Shown piece by piece: positions 27,024 through 35,624 of a DNA stretch of 64,000 nucleotides (positions are counted from its first letter, which is position 1; every line of letters starts with the position of its first letter). Origin of the DNA: an uncultured Clostridia bacterium (GTDB taxonomy: Bacteria > Bacillota > Clostridia > Monoglobales > Monoglobaceae); NCBI GenBank assembly GCA_934454115.1, contig CAKSFQ010000009.1, positions 12,485 to 76,484 of the forward strand. Direction: 5' to 3'. The notes under the pieces were generated by a model. That model was not told the DNA's origin, did not search any database, and saw only the letters and a list, made by a program, of their open reading frames with translations. Made by a program: the position numbers and the translations under genes.

Positions 27024-27854
27024 CTAACGCAAAATACCAAACTGAATCAAAAACAGAAAAATCGTCGGCGCAACCAGGATAATACTGTCACAGCGATCTA
27101 AAATACCGCCGTGGCCGGGCAGCAGCGTTCCGAAATCCTTAATGTTATACTGCCGCTTAATCATGGACGCAACCAGATCGCCGATCTCCGATATCACGGC
27201 GGAGATAAGGCCTAAGACAAACAAAAGCCAAAGGCTGAGCTGATTTCCGTTTAGATGTCGGGAGAAAAACAGGTTAACGATCACGCCAAACAAAATAAAA
27301 CTGAGTCCGCAGCCGATCACACCGCCGATGGCGCCGGAAACCGTCTTTTTGGGGCTGATGGTCGGACAAAGCTTTCTGCCGCCGATGGCCTTCCCGGTAA
27401 AATACGCACAGCTGTCTGTCATGAACGCGCCCAAAAATACCAGCCAGATATAGATATTTCCAAATTCCAGGTTGCGGATATAAATAATGTGTGAAAGGAA
27501 ATAGGGAATATACAAAAGTCCCACCAAGAGCATTGCCAGCTGCGAAAAGTGCAGCTGCCTGTGCATGGCGAGCAGCATCACAAACAGGACAAGAACATAA
27601 ATGTAGATGATCGCCAGCACGGTATCTAAGGGCAGATAAATACCAAGCGGAATCACCAGGGTTCCCAGATACCCCATCACGCAGAGTGATTTGTTGGGCA
27701 AAAGCCCCACCGCGCCGTAAAATTCGTACATACCGATCAACGCCGCGGCCATTACCATAAAAATGACAATCGGTACCGGGCAGAACAATAAAAGAACAAT
27801 CATCGGCAGTCCGATGGCTGCCGTCAAAACTCTTTGCTTTAACGATGCGTCCAT
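27024..27854 (-). CDS. cdsA: Phosphatidate cytidylyltransferase CdsA
   Basis: CdsA makes CDP-diacylglycerol from phosphatidate and CTP, the branch point of phospholipid synthesis. The 276-residue membrane protein has about eight helices and ends with the family signature IKDFGTLLPGHGGILDRCDS, containing the metal-binding aspartates. It follows uppS without any intergenic base, and GGAGG inside the uppS end serves as its ribosome binding site. Confidence 0.95.
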   Translation of the reverse strand: MDASLKQRVLTAAIGLPMIVLLLFCPVPIVIFMVMAAALIGMYEFYGAVGLLPNKSLCVMGYLGTLVIPLGIYLPLDTVLAIIYIYVLVLFVMLLAMHRQLHFSQLAMLLVGLLYIPYFLSHIIYIRNLEFGNIYIWLVFLGAFMTDSCAYFTGKAIGGRKLCPTISPKKTVSGAIGGVIGCGLSFILFGVIVNLFFSRHLNGNQLSLWLLFVLGLISAVISEIGDLVASMIKRQYNIKDFGTLLPGHGGILDRCDSIILVAPTIFLFLIQFGILR

Positions 27855-28601
27855 TTATTTCACACCTCCGAACCGTCTGTCACGGTTTTGATAATCCAAA
27901 ATCGCCTGTTGCATATCTTTTGGTCTGAAATCCGGCCAGCAGATATCACTGAACCAAAGCTCGGCATACGCCGACTCCCAGAGCATAAAGTTAGAAAGCC
28001 GCATCTCACCGCTGGGGCGGATAATCAAATCCACCTCCGGAAGATCGCCCATATCTAAGTATGCGGCAAAAGCCGCCTCGTCAATCGATTCGATCTCCTG
28101 CGTCCCTGCCGCGGCTGCTGCGGCAATCTTCCGCGCCGCTCTTACAATTTCATCCCGGCCGCCGTAGTTTAATGCGATGTTTAAAATCATTCGCTTCCCC
28201 GATGCGGTGACCTCCTCCGCATGATGGATTGCCGCCTGAATCCTGGGCGTCAGCGGCGAAATATCACCGCTGATTTTCAGTTTCATATCTCTGCCTTTAA
28301 ACTTTTCTTCCACCATGAGCAGATAATCATAAAGCAGATCCATCAAAGCGTCAATTTCCTTTTGCGGCCGCGACCAGTTCTCGGTCGAAAAGGCATAGAC
28401 CGTCAGCGCCTCCACGCCGAGACCGTTACAGTAATCGCAGATATCCTCTAAAATATCGGCGCCGCGTTTATGCCCGGCCGAACGCGGCAGCCCTCTGCGC
28501 CTTGCCCAGCGGCCGTTTCCGTCCATAATGATGCCGATATGCCGTGGAATCCTGCTGTGATCAATCTCTGCGCTTTGCTTCATTTTTTTTCTGAAAAACA
28601 T
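27855..28601 (-). CDS. uppS: Undecaprenyl diphosphate synthase (cis-prenyltransferase) UppS
   Basis: UppS condenses isopentenyl diphosphate units to the C55 lipid carrier used for peptidoglycan. The 248-residue enzyme has HIGIIMDGNGRWARRRGLPR with the catalytic aspartate, the LTVYAFSTENWSRP motif, and near the end DLIIRPSGEMRLSNFMLW and the ELWFSDICWPDF region. GGAGGG lies 6 nt before the ATG. It leads into cdsA, dxr and rseP. Confidence 0.97.
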   Translation of the reverse strand: MFFRKKMKQSAEIDHSRIPRHIGIIMDGNGRWARRRGLPRSAGHKRGADILEDICDYCNGLGVEALTVYAFSTENWSRPQKEIDALMDLLYDYLLMVEEKFKGRDMKLKISGDISPLTPRIQAAIHHAEEVTASGKRMILNIALNYGGRDEIVRAARKIAAAAAAGTQEIESIDEAAFAAYLDMGDLPEVDLIIRPSGEMRLSNFMLWESAYAELWFSDICWPDFRPKDMQQAILDYQNRDRRFGGVK

Positions 28602-28797
28602 GAAAATCCCTCCAGATACAACATAGGGAATAGAAGGCGATCCCCCTATCCCCTACATAACACATCGTTTCTGTCCGCGCGCCGCCCCGGACATAATTTT
28701 GCGTTTTCCTATCCGTTTCGATTATGCCCTCCCGGGTAGGCGCGGTCTCTCAAAGGCCGCCCTGCGCACCCATGGCCGTGCCGGATATTTCAAGGTC
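28602..28797. other. Gap between frr and uppS, no gene seen
   Basis: The 196 bp contain some short GC-rich inverted repeats (for example CCCGGG around 28730), but no supported coding frame, promoter of good quality or terminator. It may be a spacer within the transcript. Confidence 0.4.
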
Positions 28798-29349
28798 CTA
28801 GACCTCCATGATCTCCTTTTCCTTGGCGGTGACGATAGTGTCAATATTCTTGACAAAACGGTCGGTCAGCTTTTGAATCTGATCCTCCAGATCCTTTAAA
28901 TCGTCCTCTGTAATCTCGTTTGCCTTTTTCTGTTTTTTAAACTGTTCCAGCGAATCACGGCGAATATTGCGGATTGCAACCTTCGCCTCCTCGCCGCGTT
29001 TGGAAATCCCCTTGCTGAGTTCTTTTCTGCGTTCTTCGGTCAGCGGCGGAAAGTTCAGGCGGATCACCTTACCGTCGTTATTGGGGTTAATCCCGATATC
29101 CGACGCCAAAATCGCCTTTTCAATTTCCTTCAGCACAGAGATATCCCAAGGCTGCACAATCATTGTCCGTGCCTCCGGCACTGAAATCGTCCCAACCTGC
29201 GCGAGCGGTGTCTGCACACCATAATATTCTACCGTAACCTTATCCAAAATTGCAGGGTTCGCCCGTCCTGCACGGATCGAGGCCAAATCCGACTCCAGCG
29301 AAACAATTGCCTTATTCATCTTGCTTTCTGCATTTTTCATCTCATTCAC
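28798..29349 (-). CDS. frr: Ribosome recycling factor
   Basis: RRF splits post-termination ribosomes together with EF-G. The 183-residue protein shows the typical [28 protein letters not shown] and the later [28 protein letters not shown] and RNIRRDS motifs, with family-normal length. Its start overlaps the end of pyrH by 8 bp, the conserved pyrH-frr arrangement. Confidence 0.98.
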   Translation of the reverse strand: MNEMKNAESKMNKAIVSLESDLASIRAGRANPAILDKVTVEYYGVQTPLAQVGTISVPEARTMIVQPWDISVLKEIEKAILASDIGINPNNDGKVIRLNFPPLTEERRKELSKGISKRGEEAKVAIRNIRRDSLEQFKKQKKANEITEDDLKDLEDQIQKLTDRFVKNIDTIVTAKEKEIMEV

Positions 29350-30076
29350 TCGCCTTTCCTAATGTTTTGCGACTTACCAGGGTTCCGATCCTTTCACCCA
29401 TGACGGCGCGCTTAATATTTTCCGGATCATCCAGTCCAAATACTAAAATCGGAATATTGTTATCCATGCATAAAGAGGTTGCCGTCGAATCCATGACGCC
29501 GAGCTGCTTATTCAGCACGTCAATAAAACTGAGCGAATCAAACTTCTTTGCATTCGGATTGATATGCGGATCGCTGTCGTAGACGCCATCCACCTTTTTG
29601 GCAAGCAGAATCACTTCTGCATCAATCTCTGCTGCACGCAGCGCCGCTGTCGTATCGGTCGAGAAAAATGGGTTACCCGTGCCGCAGGCAAAGATCACGA
29701 CACGCCCCTTTTGCAGGTGTCTGGCCGCTTTTAAGCGGATATACGGCTCTGCAATCTGCCGCATCTCAATCGCCGTCTGCACCCGGCTCTCCACACCGAG
29801 TTGCTCTAATGCGTCCAACAGCGCCAGCGAATTGATGACGGTGGCCAGCATTCCCATATGATCGGCACGGGAACGATCCATGCCCTCGCCGGTACGGCCG
29901 CGCCAGAAATTACCGCCGCCAACTACGATGGCAATCTCAACCCCCATGTCATAGCATTCTTTAATCTTTTCTGCAATGGCGTTTATGGTCGGCTGATCTA
30001 AGCCGAATCCTTTCTCGCCGGCCAGCGCCTCCCCGCTGATTTTCAGCATGACTCTCTTGTATTTTGGTTGATTCAT
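29342..30076 (-). CDS. pyrH: UMP kinase
   Basis: PyrH phosphorylates UMP to UDP for nucleic acids and for UDP-sugar cell-wall precursors. The 244-residue amino-acid-kinase-fold protein begins [15 protein letters not shown] and contains [47 protein letters not shown] and [18 protein letters not shown] precedes the ATG. It is the first gene of the pyrH-frr-uppS-cdsA-dxr-rseP block, though no promoter stands out upstream of it. Confidence 0.98.
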   Translation of the reverse strand: MNQPKYKRVMLKISGEALAGEKGFGLDQPTINAIAEKIKECYDMGVEIAIVVGGGNFWRGRTGEGMDRSRADHMGMLATVINSLALLDALEQLGVESRVQTAIEMRQIAEPYIRLKAARHLQKGRVVIFACGTGNPFFSTDTTAALRAAEIDAEVILLAKKVDGVYDSDPHINPNAKKFDSLSFIDVLNKQLGVMDSTATSLCMDNNIPILVFGLDDPENIKRAVMGERIGTLVSRKTLGKASE

Positions 30077-30116
30077 TCCTACCTCGGCCTCCTGTTTTCT
30101 ATTTTTCGTATCATAT

Positions 30117-30518
30117 CTATCTTGCCGGTGTTGCGGTCTGGCCTGTTGTCTTTTGCGATGACCCGGACGATGACTTCGTCGAAGCGCCTGATGTCGAGGT
30201 TCCCGATGTTGCAGATGACGTCTGCGAGGTACTTTTTGACTTAGCGCCCGACGTCTTATACCGCTCCAGCTCCGCTTCCAGAATCGTCACCTGATCTTTG
30301 AGCAGCTGTACATCCGACTGCAACTTCTGATTCTCCGCTTCCAGTGAATTCTCACTCTCGCGGCCGGATTTTGCCGATTCGATCATGACCTGAAATGAGC
30401 AGGCGAAAGACCCCAAAAACACCCCGACGGCAATAAACAAAATGCCGAACAAGACCAGAACTTTTCTTCCCTTTCCGGTCTTTTGCTTTTGTACCGATTC
30501 TTGTATTTCCTCTCTCAT
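30117..30518 (-). CDS. Small bitopic membrane protein with coiled coil and Ser/Thr-rich tail
   Basis: I do not recognise a family. The 133-residue product has a basic cytoplasmic N-terminus, one membrane helix at about 19-45, a Leu/Glu/Gln-rich coiled coil at about 55-90, and a Ser/Thr/Gly-rich tail to the end that is low in complexity. AAAGGA lies 10 nt before the ATG. It sits 40 bp upstream of pyrH and 52 bp downstream of the export-protein gene. The layout resembles division or wall-associated bitopic proteins, but that is only a resemblance. Confidence 0.6.
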   Translation of the reverse strand: MREEIQESVQKQKTGKGRKVLVLFGILFIAVGVFLGSFACSFQVMIESAKSGRESENSLEAENQKLQSDVQLLKDQVTILEAELERYKTSGAKSKSTSQTSSATSGTSTSGASTKSSSGSSQKTTGQTATPAR

Positions 30519-30570
30519 GCAGTATAATTCCTTTCCGAAAACTCCCTGTTATATCATAAATGACAGCGTT

Positions 30571-31068
30571 TTACCGGGTCAGCCATTCACCCAAGGCGCC
30601 CAGATTCAGCACGCCGGTCATTAAAAGGATCATAATCAAACCGGCAATCATAATTCCGGCCAGAATCGCCGGCAATGCGTACTTAAAACGGATATCCAAA
30701 AGCGATGCAATCATCGCCCCCGTCCACGCGCCGGTTGTGGGAAAGGGAACCGCCACAAACAACATCAGCGCACCGGCGCTCGCCTTGCTGAGTCCGTTTG
30801 CCTTGCGCGTGGTTCGATCCTCCAGGCGGTGTGCCAGGCGGCCGAGTAACCGCGTTCTTTTTAGCCATTTTACAATCGGACGAAACACCAGCATCACAAA
30901 CGGCACCGGCAAAAAGTTACCCAAAACCGAAAGCAGATATACAAATAAAACTTTCTGTACGGTGTGATCCAGACTTGCCATAGCATAAATCATGGCGCCC
31001 CTGATCTCTGACACGGGTGCCATCGACAAAAGGAACGTCCAAAGGTAGGTCGAGAGCGTTGTTTCCAT
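30571..31068 (-). CDS. COG2426 / small multidrug export-type membrane protein
   Basis: The 165-residue protein has four or five membrane helices and the family patterns MAPVSEIRGAMIYAMA and VAVPFPTTGAWTGAMIAS. These place it in the COG2426 'putative small multidrug export' family; transport activity is a database label more than a demonstrated role. The ATG at 31068 follows AAAGGA at 9 nt and is favoured over a start at 31092. A good promoter lies just upstream at 31143-31171. Confidence 0.8.
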   Translation of the reverse strand: METTLSTYLWTFLLSMAPVSEIRGAMIYAMASLDHTVQKVLFVYLLSVLGNFLPVPFVMLVFRPIVKWLKRTRLLGRLAHRLEDRTTRKANGLSKASAGALMLFVAVPFPTTGAWTGAMIASLLDIRFKYALPAILAGIMIAGLIMILLMTGVLNLGALGEWLTR

Positions 31069-31142
31069 ATTGTTATATCCTTTATCCGGCAAGCTCCGTC
31101 ATTGATTCCCGGTTTTCCTGCCTCCATCATCTCATTTTGTTC

Positions 31143-31171
31143 AGTATAGCATACTTATATCCAATTTTCAA
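31143..31171 (-). promoter_or_regulatory. Promoter between dacF and the COG2426 gene
   Basis: On the minus strand TTGAAA (31166-31171), 17-nt spacer, TATACT (31143-31148). It may also drive the small membrane protein, pyrH and the genes that follow. Confidence 0.75.
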
Positions 31172-31191
31172 GAAAAATTTATCGGGGAATC

Positions 31192-32658
31192 CTATTTTCT
31201 TTCCCCGCGGATGCGACGCTGCTGCCGGATACGGCGCTGACGTTTTATCTCGCGTCGAATACGGCAGACGGCAATCACCAAAAACACACACAGAATCCCA
31301 AGCAGCAGATAGCACAGTATACGCACCGCCCAAAAACTCCAGAGCCACTCGCCAAGCGCCATGGCCGGCCAGAAAAAGCTACGCCGAATGTCCAGGTCGC
31401 TGTAAAGCTGTCCGCTGCCAAGCTCCTGTCCCTGATTAAGCACGGTAACCGAGCCTACGTTTTGACCCTTGCTGACCGGCGCATACACTGCCTCCGGCAG
31501 ATCGAGCCGCATCTCCAGCTCCTCCGCCTTTGTTCCCTTCGGCACGACAACCGTCACCGGCTCCTGTACCGAGAGCGTCACACGGTCTCTGGATTTGGCA
31601 CGCTTGACCTTGACCTCGCCCATCATCTCGCCTTTTTGGATCGGCACAATCAGCTCAAAAGCAGAAAAGCCGTAGTCCAGCATCCGTTTGGTGTCCCGGT
31701 GCGAGTCCGCAATCTCCTTGCCGCCAAACACCGCGGCGATCAGCTCCATATTGCCGCGCACGGCCGAGCCGACCAGGCAGTTTCCGGCCTGCGAGGTATG
31801 CCCCGTTTTGATCCCGGTCGCGCCCTGATAAACATACTCTCGATAGCGCATCGCCGAAAGCAGGCCATTGGTATTGATGTAGTACCGTTGTTTTTCCGTC
31901 TTATTGGTCGGCGCCATCTTAACGTGCGCAATGTCAACAACATCACGGAATCCCTCGTGCTGCATAGCTTCTCTCGATAGCTTTGCCATATCCGACGCCG
32001 TGGTATAATGGTTATCATCGTGCAGACCATGCGCATTGGCAAAGTGGGTGTTTTCCATATGGAGCGCAGCGGCGCGCGCGTTCATGCGCTCCACAAACGC
32101 CTCCGGCGTGCCGCACAACTGATACGCGATCGCCATCGCGGCGTCATTGCCGGAGGGAACCATCAATCCTTTAAGCAGGTTTTCAAACGAAATGATCTCG
32201 CCGGCTTTTAGTTCCATATTACTGCTGTCAGGGTCTAATCCCTCTAACATCTCCGCGGTAACCTCTACCTCAGTATCGCCCGAAACCTCACCGGATTCCA
32301 TGGCCTCTACCGCCAGAAGACCGGTCATAATCTTTGTGGTACTGGCAGGATATACCCGTTTGTTGCTATCGGACTCATAAAGCGCCACACCGCTCTTTGC
32401 CTCAATCAAAATGCCGCTTTCTCCATCACCTAAAATGGGGCGTCCCTGTGCATCCTGCCGCAGTTTTTCCGCCGAGTCGGAACTCTGCTTTTCATTCTCG
32501 CTCTGTGCCGCCGTGCTCTCTGCGGCATTTTCGGTCATATTTTCTGCGGTATCCTCCCGCACTGCCCACACGGTACTCTGACCGGGCGCGGCGGATACAC
32601 TGTATAAAAGGCCAAGCCCAATCACCAGGGCCGCCATATATTTTTTCCACGCTTTCAA
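31192..32658 (-). CDS. dacF: D-alanyl-D-alanine carboxypeptidase (DacF type, S11)
   Basis: A low-molecular-mass penicillin-binding protein that trims the terminal D-Ala from peptidoglycan stems. The 488 residues contain an N-terminal signal segment (about 8-25), an acidic linker, the S106-T-T-K109 nucleophile in YPASTTKIMTG, the SGNDAAM box and KTGHT. A C-terminal beta domain follows, then a membrane helix (near SFWAVRILCYLLLGILCVFL) and a very basic tail. The TTG at 32658 lies 9 nt after AAAGGG, whereas the TTG at 32667 abuts it. Promoters and neighbours place it 21 bp after tsaB. Confidence 0.9.
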   Translation of the reverse strand: MKAWKKYMAALVIGLGLLYSVSAAPGQSTVWAVREDTAENMTENAAESTAAQSENEKQSSDSAEKLRQDAQGRPILGDGESGILIEAKSGVALYESDSNKRVYPASTTKIMTGLLAVEAMESGEVSGDTEVEVTAEMLEGLDPDSSNMELKAGEIISFENLLKGLMVPSGNDAAMAIAYQLCGTPEAFVERMNARAAALHMENTHFANAHGLHDDNHYTTASDMAKLSREAMQHEGFRDVVDIAHVKMAPTNKTEKQRYYINTNGLLSAMRYREYVYQGATGIKTGHTSQAGNCLVGSAVRGNMELIAAVFGGKEIADSHRDTKRMLDYGFSAFELIVPIQKGEMMGEVKVKRAKSRDRVTLSVQEPVTVVVPKGTKAEELEMRLDLPEAVYAPVSKGQNVGSVTVLNQGQELGSGQLYSDLDIRRSFFWPAMALGEWLWSFWAVRILCYLLLGILCVFLVIAVCRIRREIKRQRRIRQQRRIRGERK

Positions 32659-32679
32659 TCTGTCCAACCCTTTCCGGTT

Positions 32680-33381
32680 TTAGTTTTTCTCTTGCGAGAG
32701 ACGCTCCCGCTCCGCCTGAGAAAGACGGATATACTGCGGCGCAAGGTCGCCGTATGCCACCGTTTCTCCCTGTAAAAACAGAGAAAGACCGATCTCGGCC
32801 ACCGCCGCGCCCAGGTTCATATTCTGCATTCTGCTTGCAAAGCACGCCTGATCGCCCAGACGCTTTATAATTTCATCCTTATAGACCAAAACGCCGTCGC
32901 CGCAAAACAGAACGGGAAGATTCTGCCCGGATAGCTCTAAAAGCAGATCCTGCAGCGCCAGGGCGCGGTCTGCCTCGATTCTTTCAAACGATCTTCCGCC
33001 GCGAAACAGACCGTTATAAACCTGATCCCGGCGGGCGTCTAAAATCGGGCACAAAATCCCGTCAAATACCGAAGAAGAAAACGCCAGCGCATGCAGAGTG
33101 GAAACCGCCGCACACGGCTTTTGGCACGCCTGTGCCAACGCTTTTGCGGTAGCCACGCCGATCCGCACGCCGGTAAAGGATCCGGGGCCGACCGCGGCCG
33201 CAAAACAATCTGCATCGTGCGGCGTACATTCCGCAAAACGAAACATCGCCTCGATCTGCGGCATCATCTTTTGTGAGTGCGTTTTTTTATGATTGACCAC
33301 CGTCTGTGCCAGCAGACGATCCTCGTCCATCAAAGCGGCGGTTGCCGCCATGTAGCATGTATCGATTCCAAAAATCAGCAT
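32680..33381 (-). CDS. tsaB: tRNA threonylcarbamoyladenosine biosynthesis protein TsaB
   Basis: TsaB is the non-catalytic partner of TsaD in t6A37 modification of ANN-decoding tRNAs. The 233-residue actin-fold protein starts MLIFGIDTCYMAATAALMDE and contains the PGSFTGVRIGVATAKALAQ motif typical of TsaB. A longer frame reaches 33480, but GGGAG lies 8 nt before the ATG at 33381, which gives the standard N-terminus. It overlaps the end of tsaE by 7 bp. Confidence 0.94.
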   Translation of the reverse strand: MLIFGIDTCYMAATAALMDEDRLLAQTVVNHKKTHSQKMMPQIEAMFRFAECTPHDADCFAAAVGPGSFTGVRIGVATAKALAQACQKPCAAVSTLHALAFSSSVFDGILCPILDARRDQVYNGLFRGGRSFERIEADRALALQDLLLELSGQNLPVLFCGDGVLVYKDEIIKRLGDQACFASRMQNMNLGAAVAEIGLSLFLQGETVAYGDLAPQYIRLSQAERERLSQEKN

Positions 33382-33794
33382 TGTGTAATCTCCCTGTAAT
33401 CCTCGCCCCGTGCGGGGTTTTTGGCAAAGCGAATCCATATGGTATCCTTGGGCAGTACAGCGCGGACATGCTCTGCCCACTCGATCAGGCAGACGCCGTC
33501 GCCAAACAGGTAATCATCCATCCAGTCGCACTGCTCCGGCAACAAATTCTCCAGCCGGTAAACGTCAAAATGATAGACCGGCAGCGTGCCGTCATACTCA
33601 TTCACCAGGGTAAAGGTCGGACTGACGACCTGCGCGCTGTCCCCGAAATATTCCATCACGCCCTGGACAAACGCCGTCTTTCCGCAGCCCAAATCGCCGG
33701 TCAGCGCGACCACCGCGCCGGGCGACAGTGTTTTTGCAAATTCTTTCCCGATGGCACGGGTTTGTGCCGGGCTTTCCGTTTCCCACTGCTGCAT
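33375..33794 (-). CDS. tsaE: tRNA threonylcarbamoyladenosine biosynthesis ATPase TsaE
   Basis: TsaE is the small ATPase that regenerates the TsaB-TsaD complex during t6A synthesis. The 139-residue protein has the P-loop GDLGCGKT (about 33-40) and the conserved SPTFTLVNEYDG and YHFDVYRL segments. The ATG at 33794 follows GAGG at 8 nt; a GTG at 33803 overlaps that box. It is the first gene of the tsaE-tsaB-dacF unit behind a promoter at 33824-33852. No tsaD or tsaC is in the window. Confidence 0.94.
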   Translation of the reverse strand: MQQWETESPAQTRAIGKEFAKTLSPGAVVALTGDLGCGKTAFVQGVMEYFGDSAQVVSPTFTLVNEYDGTLPVYHFDVYRLENLLPEQCDWMDDYLFGDGVCLIEWAEHVRAVLPKDTIWIRFAKNPARGEDYREITQC

Positions 33795-33823
33795 CCTTTG
33801 CACCTCAAATTCTCTTTTCTTCT

Positions 33824-33852
33824 ATTATATAAATTCTGACGGGCAAAGTCAA
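33824..33852 (-). promoter_or_regulatory. Promoter for tsaE-tsaB-dacF
   Basis: On the minus strand TTGACT (33847-33852), 17-nt spacer, TATAAT (33824-33829). It is back to back with the dCMP deaminase promoter, whose -35 starts 10 bp away. Confidence 0.8.
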
Positions 33853-33861
33853 TATAAACTA

Positions 33862-33890
33862 TTGAAAATTTGATTGCTTTCGATTATAAT
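33862..33890 (+). promoter_or_regulatory. Promoter for the dCMP deaminase gene
   Basis: TTGAAA (33862-33867), 17-nt spacer, TATAAT (33885-33890). Confidence 0.8.
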
Positions 33891-33937
33891 AAGAAACAAA
33901 GAACTGTGAATAAGCAAAAGAAAGGTCTGTGATCGTG

Positions 33938-34426
33938 ATGAAACGAACCGATAAAATCAACTACTACCTCGACATTGCTGAAACTGTCATTGAGCGCGGC
34001 ACCTGTCTGCGCCGAAACTTTGGCGCCATCATCGTAAAAAATGATGAGATTGTGGCAACCGGCTATACCGGTGCGCCGCGCGGAAGAAAGAACTGCTCTG
34101 ACCTTGGCTACTGCACAAGGGAAAAGCTTCAGATCCCGCGCGGAGAACGCTATGAGCTTTGCCGCAGCGTCCATGCGGAGAGCAACTGTATCATCTCTGC
34201 CGCACGGCGCGACACCATAGGGTCAACCCTGTATCTTGCCGGCAAGGACGCCAAAACCGGCGAGCTTGTCCAAAACGCCAGCAGCTGCGCGATGTGCAAG
34301 CGCATGGTGATTAACGCCGGTATTGAGACAGTAATTGTCCGTAACACCCCAACCGAGTACACGGTAATCCCGGTCAGTGACTGGATTGAAAACGATGACT
34401 CCCTCTCCGGCGAGAGAGGCTATTAA
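33938..34426 (+). CDS. dCMP deaminase (ComEB-like)
   Basis: Zinc-dependent deamination of dCMP to dUMP supplies the thymidylate precursor. The 162-residue protein has the cytidine/deoxycytidylate deaminase motif H79-A-E81 and C117-A-M-C120, plus GAIIVKNDEIVATGYTGAPRG at the front. Extra cysteines at about 53 and 59 could hold a second zinc, as in ComEB relatives. AAAGG is 12 nt before the ATG at 33938; a GTG at 33935 is better spaced and may be the true start. It is a single-gene unit ending in a strong hairpin. Confidence 0.92.
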   Translation: MKRTDKINYYLDIAETVIERGTCLRRNFGAIIVKNDEIVATGYTGAPRGRKNCSDLGYCTREKLQIPRGERYELCRSVHAESNCIISAARRDTIGSTLYLAGKDAKTGELVQNASSCAMCKRMVINAGIETVIVRNTPTEYTVIPVSDWIENDDSLSGERGY

Positions 34427-34427
34427 A

Positions 34428-34470
34428 AAACCTCCTGCGGCAGAATCTTTGATTCTGCCGCAGGAGGTTT
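34428..34470 (+). terminator. Perfect 20-bp stem hairpin after the dCMP deaminase gene
   Basis: 34428-34447 pairs exactly with 34451-34470 around a TTT loop. The stem ends in TTT and then runs into the repeat module GAGCGTGTCGATAAACC, so a classical long U-run is missing. Termination is likely; origin as part of a repeat element is possible. Confidence 0.65.
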
Positions 34471-34566
34471 GAGCGTGTCGATAAACCTTATTGTGCAAAA
34501 GATTTCATTTTAATTGCAACGCCGTTTCCTGCTTAGCCGAAAGAGAGTAATCCGAACCCCGATTTT
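34471..34566. repeat. Chimeric copy of the intergenic repeat family
   Basis: The left part (GAGCGTGTCGATAAACC through CTGCTTAGCC, 34471-34538) matches 17753-17819 with scattered differences. The right part (34533-34566, TTAGCCGAAAGAGAGTAATC and onwards) matches 7231-7264 at 32 of 34 positions. It ends at the stop codon of ribF. Confidence 0.65.
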
Positions 34567-35509
34567 ATATTCTTTCTTTTTGATATTGCCGGGCTGCAGC
34601 GGAATCTTGCTGCAGCTGCGTCTTTAGCGCATCGAGTGAGGGGAACCGGGTGATATCCCGAAGATACCGGTAAAATCGCAATTTTAACTTCTTGCCGTAA
34701 AGATCCCCATGATATCCCAAAAGGTGTGTTTCGATGCAGGTCTGATTCGGCACCACCGTAGGTTTTGACCCCACATTGGTAATGGCGGTATACCATACGC
34801 CATCTGCCATGGCCTCCGTCACATAAACGCCAAATTTGGGAAGAATCAGGCCGTTCGGGATTTCCGTATTCGCCGTGGGGAATCCGATCGTTCTGCCGAT
34901 TTGGTTACCGCAGACCACCGTTCCCTGCATCGAAAAGGGCCGTCCGAGGCAGACCGCTGCTTCCTCCATGTTGCCCTCGCGGATCAGTTCCCGGATTCTG
35001 GTACTGGAAACCGGTTTGCCAAGAGCCTCCACACAGGGCACGCAGGAAACGGTCATCCCAAGCGGCGCTGCAATCTGCTCCAGCATTGCGGCGTCCCCCG
35101 TCTTGCCGCTGCCGAAATGATAATTAAACCCGGCCGCCAGAAACCTCGCGTCCAGGCAATCCTTTAACCAATTCTTTACAAACATTTGCGGCGATATACT
35201 AAGATAATCCCCGGTAAACCACTGCGCCACCACGGCGTCAACACCCAACTGCTCTATAACGGACAGCCGCGTCTCCATGTCACAGACCAGGTCTGCCGCG
35301 CCGCCGCAAAGCACTGCCCTTGGCTGATTACAAAAAAGGTGTACCACGGCAGTGAGCTCTCTCTCTCGTGCGGCTGCAACCGCGCGGCGGATAATCGCCT
35401 GATGCCCGACATGGATTGCATCAAAGCCACCCAGCGCGACCGCGGTATTGGACAGGGTAAATCCCTGCCGCAGCAATGTTTTTCCTTCTTCTTCTAAATA
35501 AATCTGCAC
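34565..35509 (-). CDS. ribF: Bifunctional riboflavin kinase/FMN adenylyltransferase RibF
   Basis: RibF makes FMN and then FAD from riboflavin. The 314-residue protein has the nucleotidylyltransferase motif ALGGFDAIHVGHQAII, the VSSTRIRELIREGN loop, and the C-terminal kinase domain with GRTIGFPTANTEIP and GVYVTEA. The last codons and the stop (TAA at 34565-34567) lie against the repeat module, so the extreme C-terminus may have been shaped by it. It begins the series ribF-truB-nrnA-rbfA-infB in reverse order. Confidence 0.95.
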   Translation of the reverse strand: MQIYLEEEGKTLLRQGFTLSNTAVALGGFDAIHVGHQAIIRRAVAAARERELTAVVHLFCNQPRAVLCGGAADLVCDMETRLSVIEQLGVDAVVAQWFTGDYLSISPQMFVKNWLKDCLDARFLAAGFNYHFGSGKTGDAAMLEQIAAPLGMTVSCVPCVEALGKPVSSTRIRELIREGNMEEAAVCLGRPFSMQGTVVCGNQIGRTIGFPTANTEIPNGLILPKFGVYVTEAMADGVWYTAITNVGSKPTVVPNQTCIETHLLGYHGDLYGKKLKLRFYRYLRDITRFPSLDALKTQLQQDSAAARQYQKERI

Positions 35510-35624
35510 AATGTTCTCCCCTTAGAAAAACCCGGCCAAAAAGACATCCTCGCAATCTGCCGGCAATGCAAATTCCGACCTCTTTGGCTCTGCATCAATG
35601 CTGTGCCGAAAATGAATCAAAATT

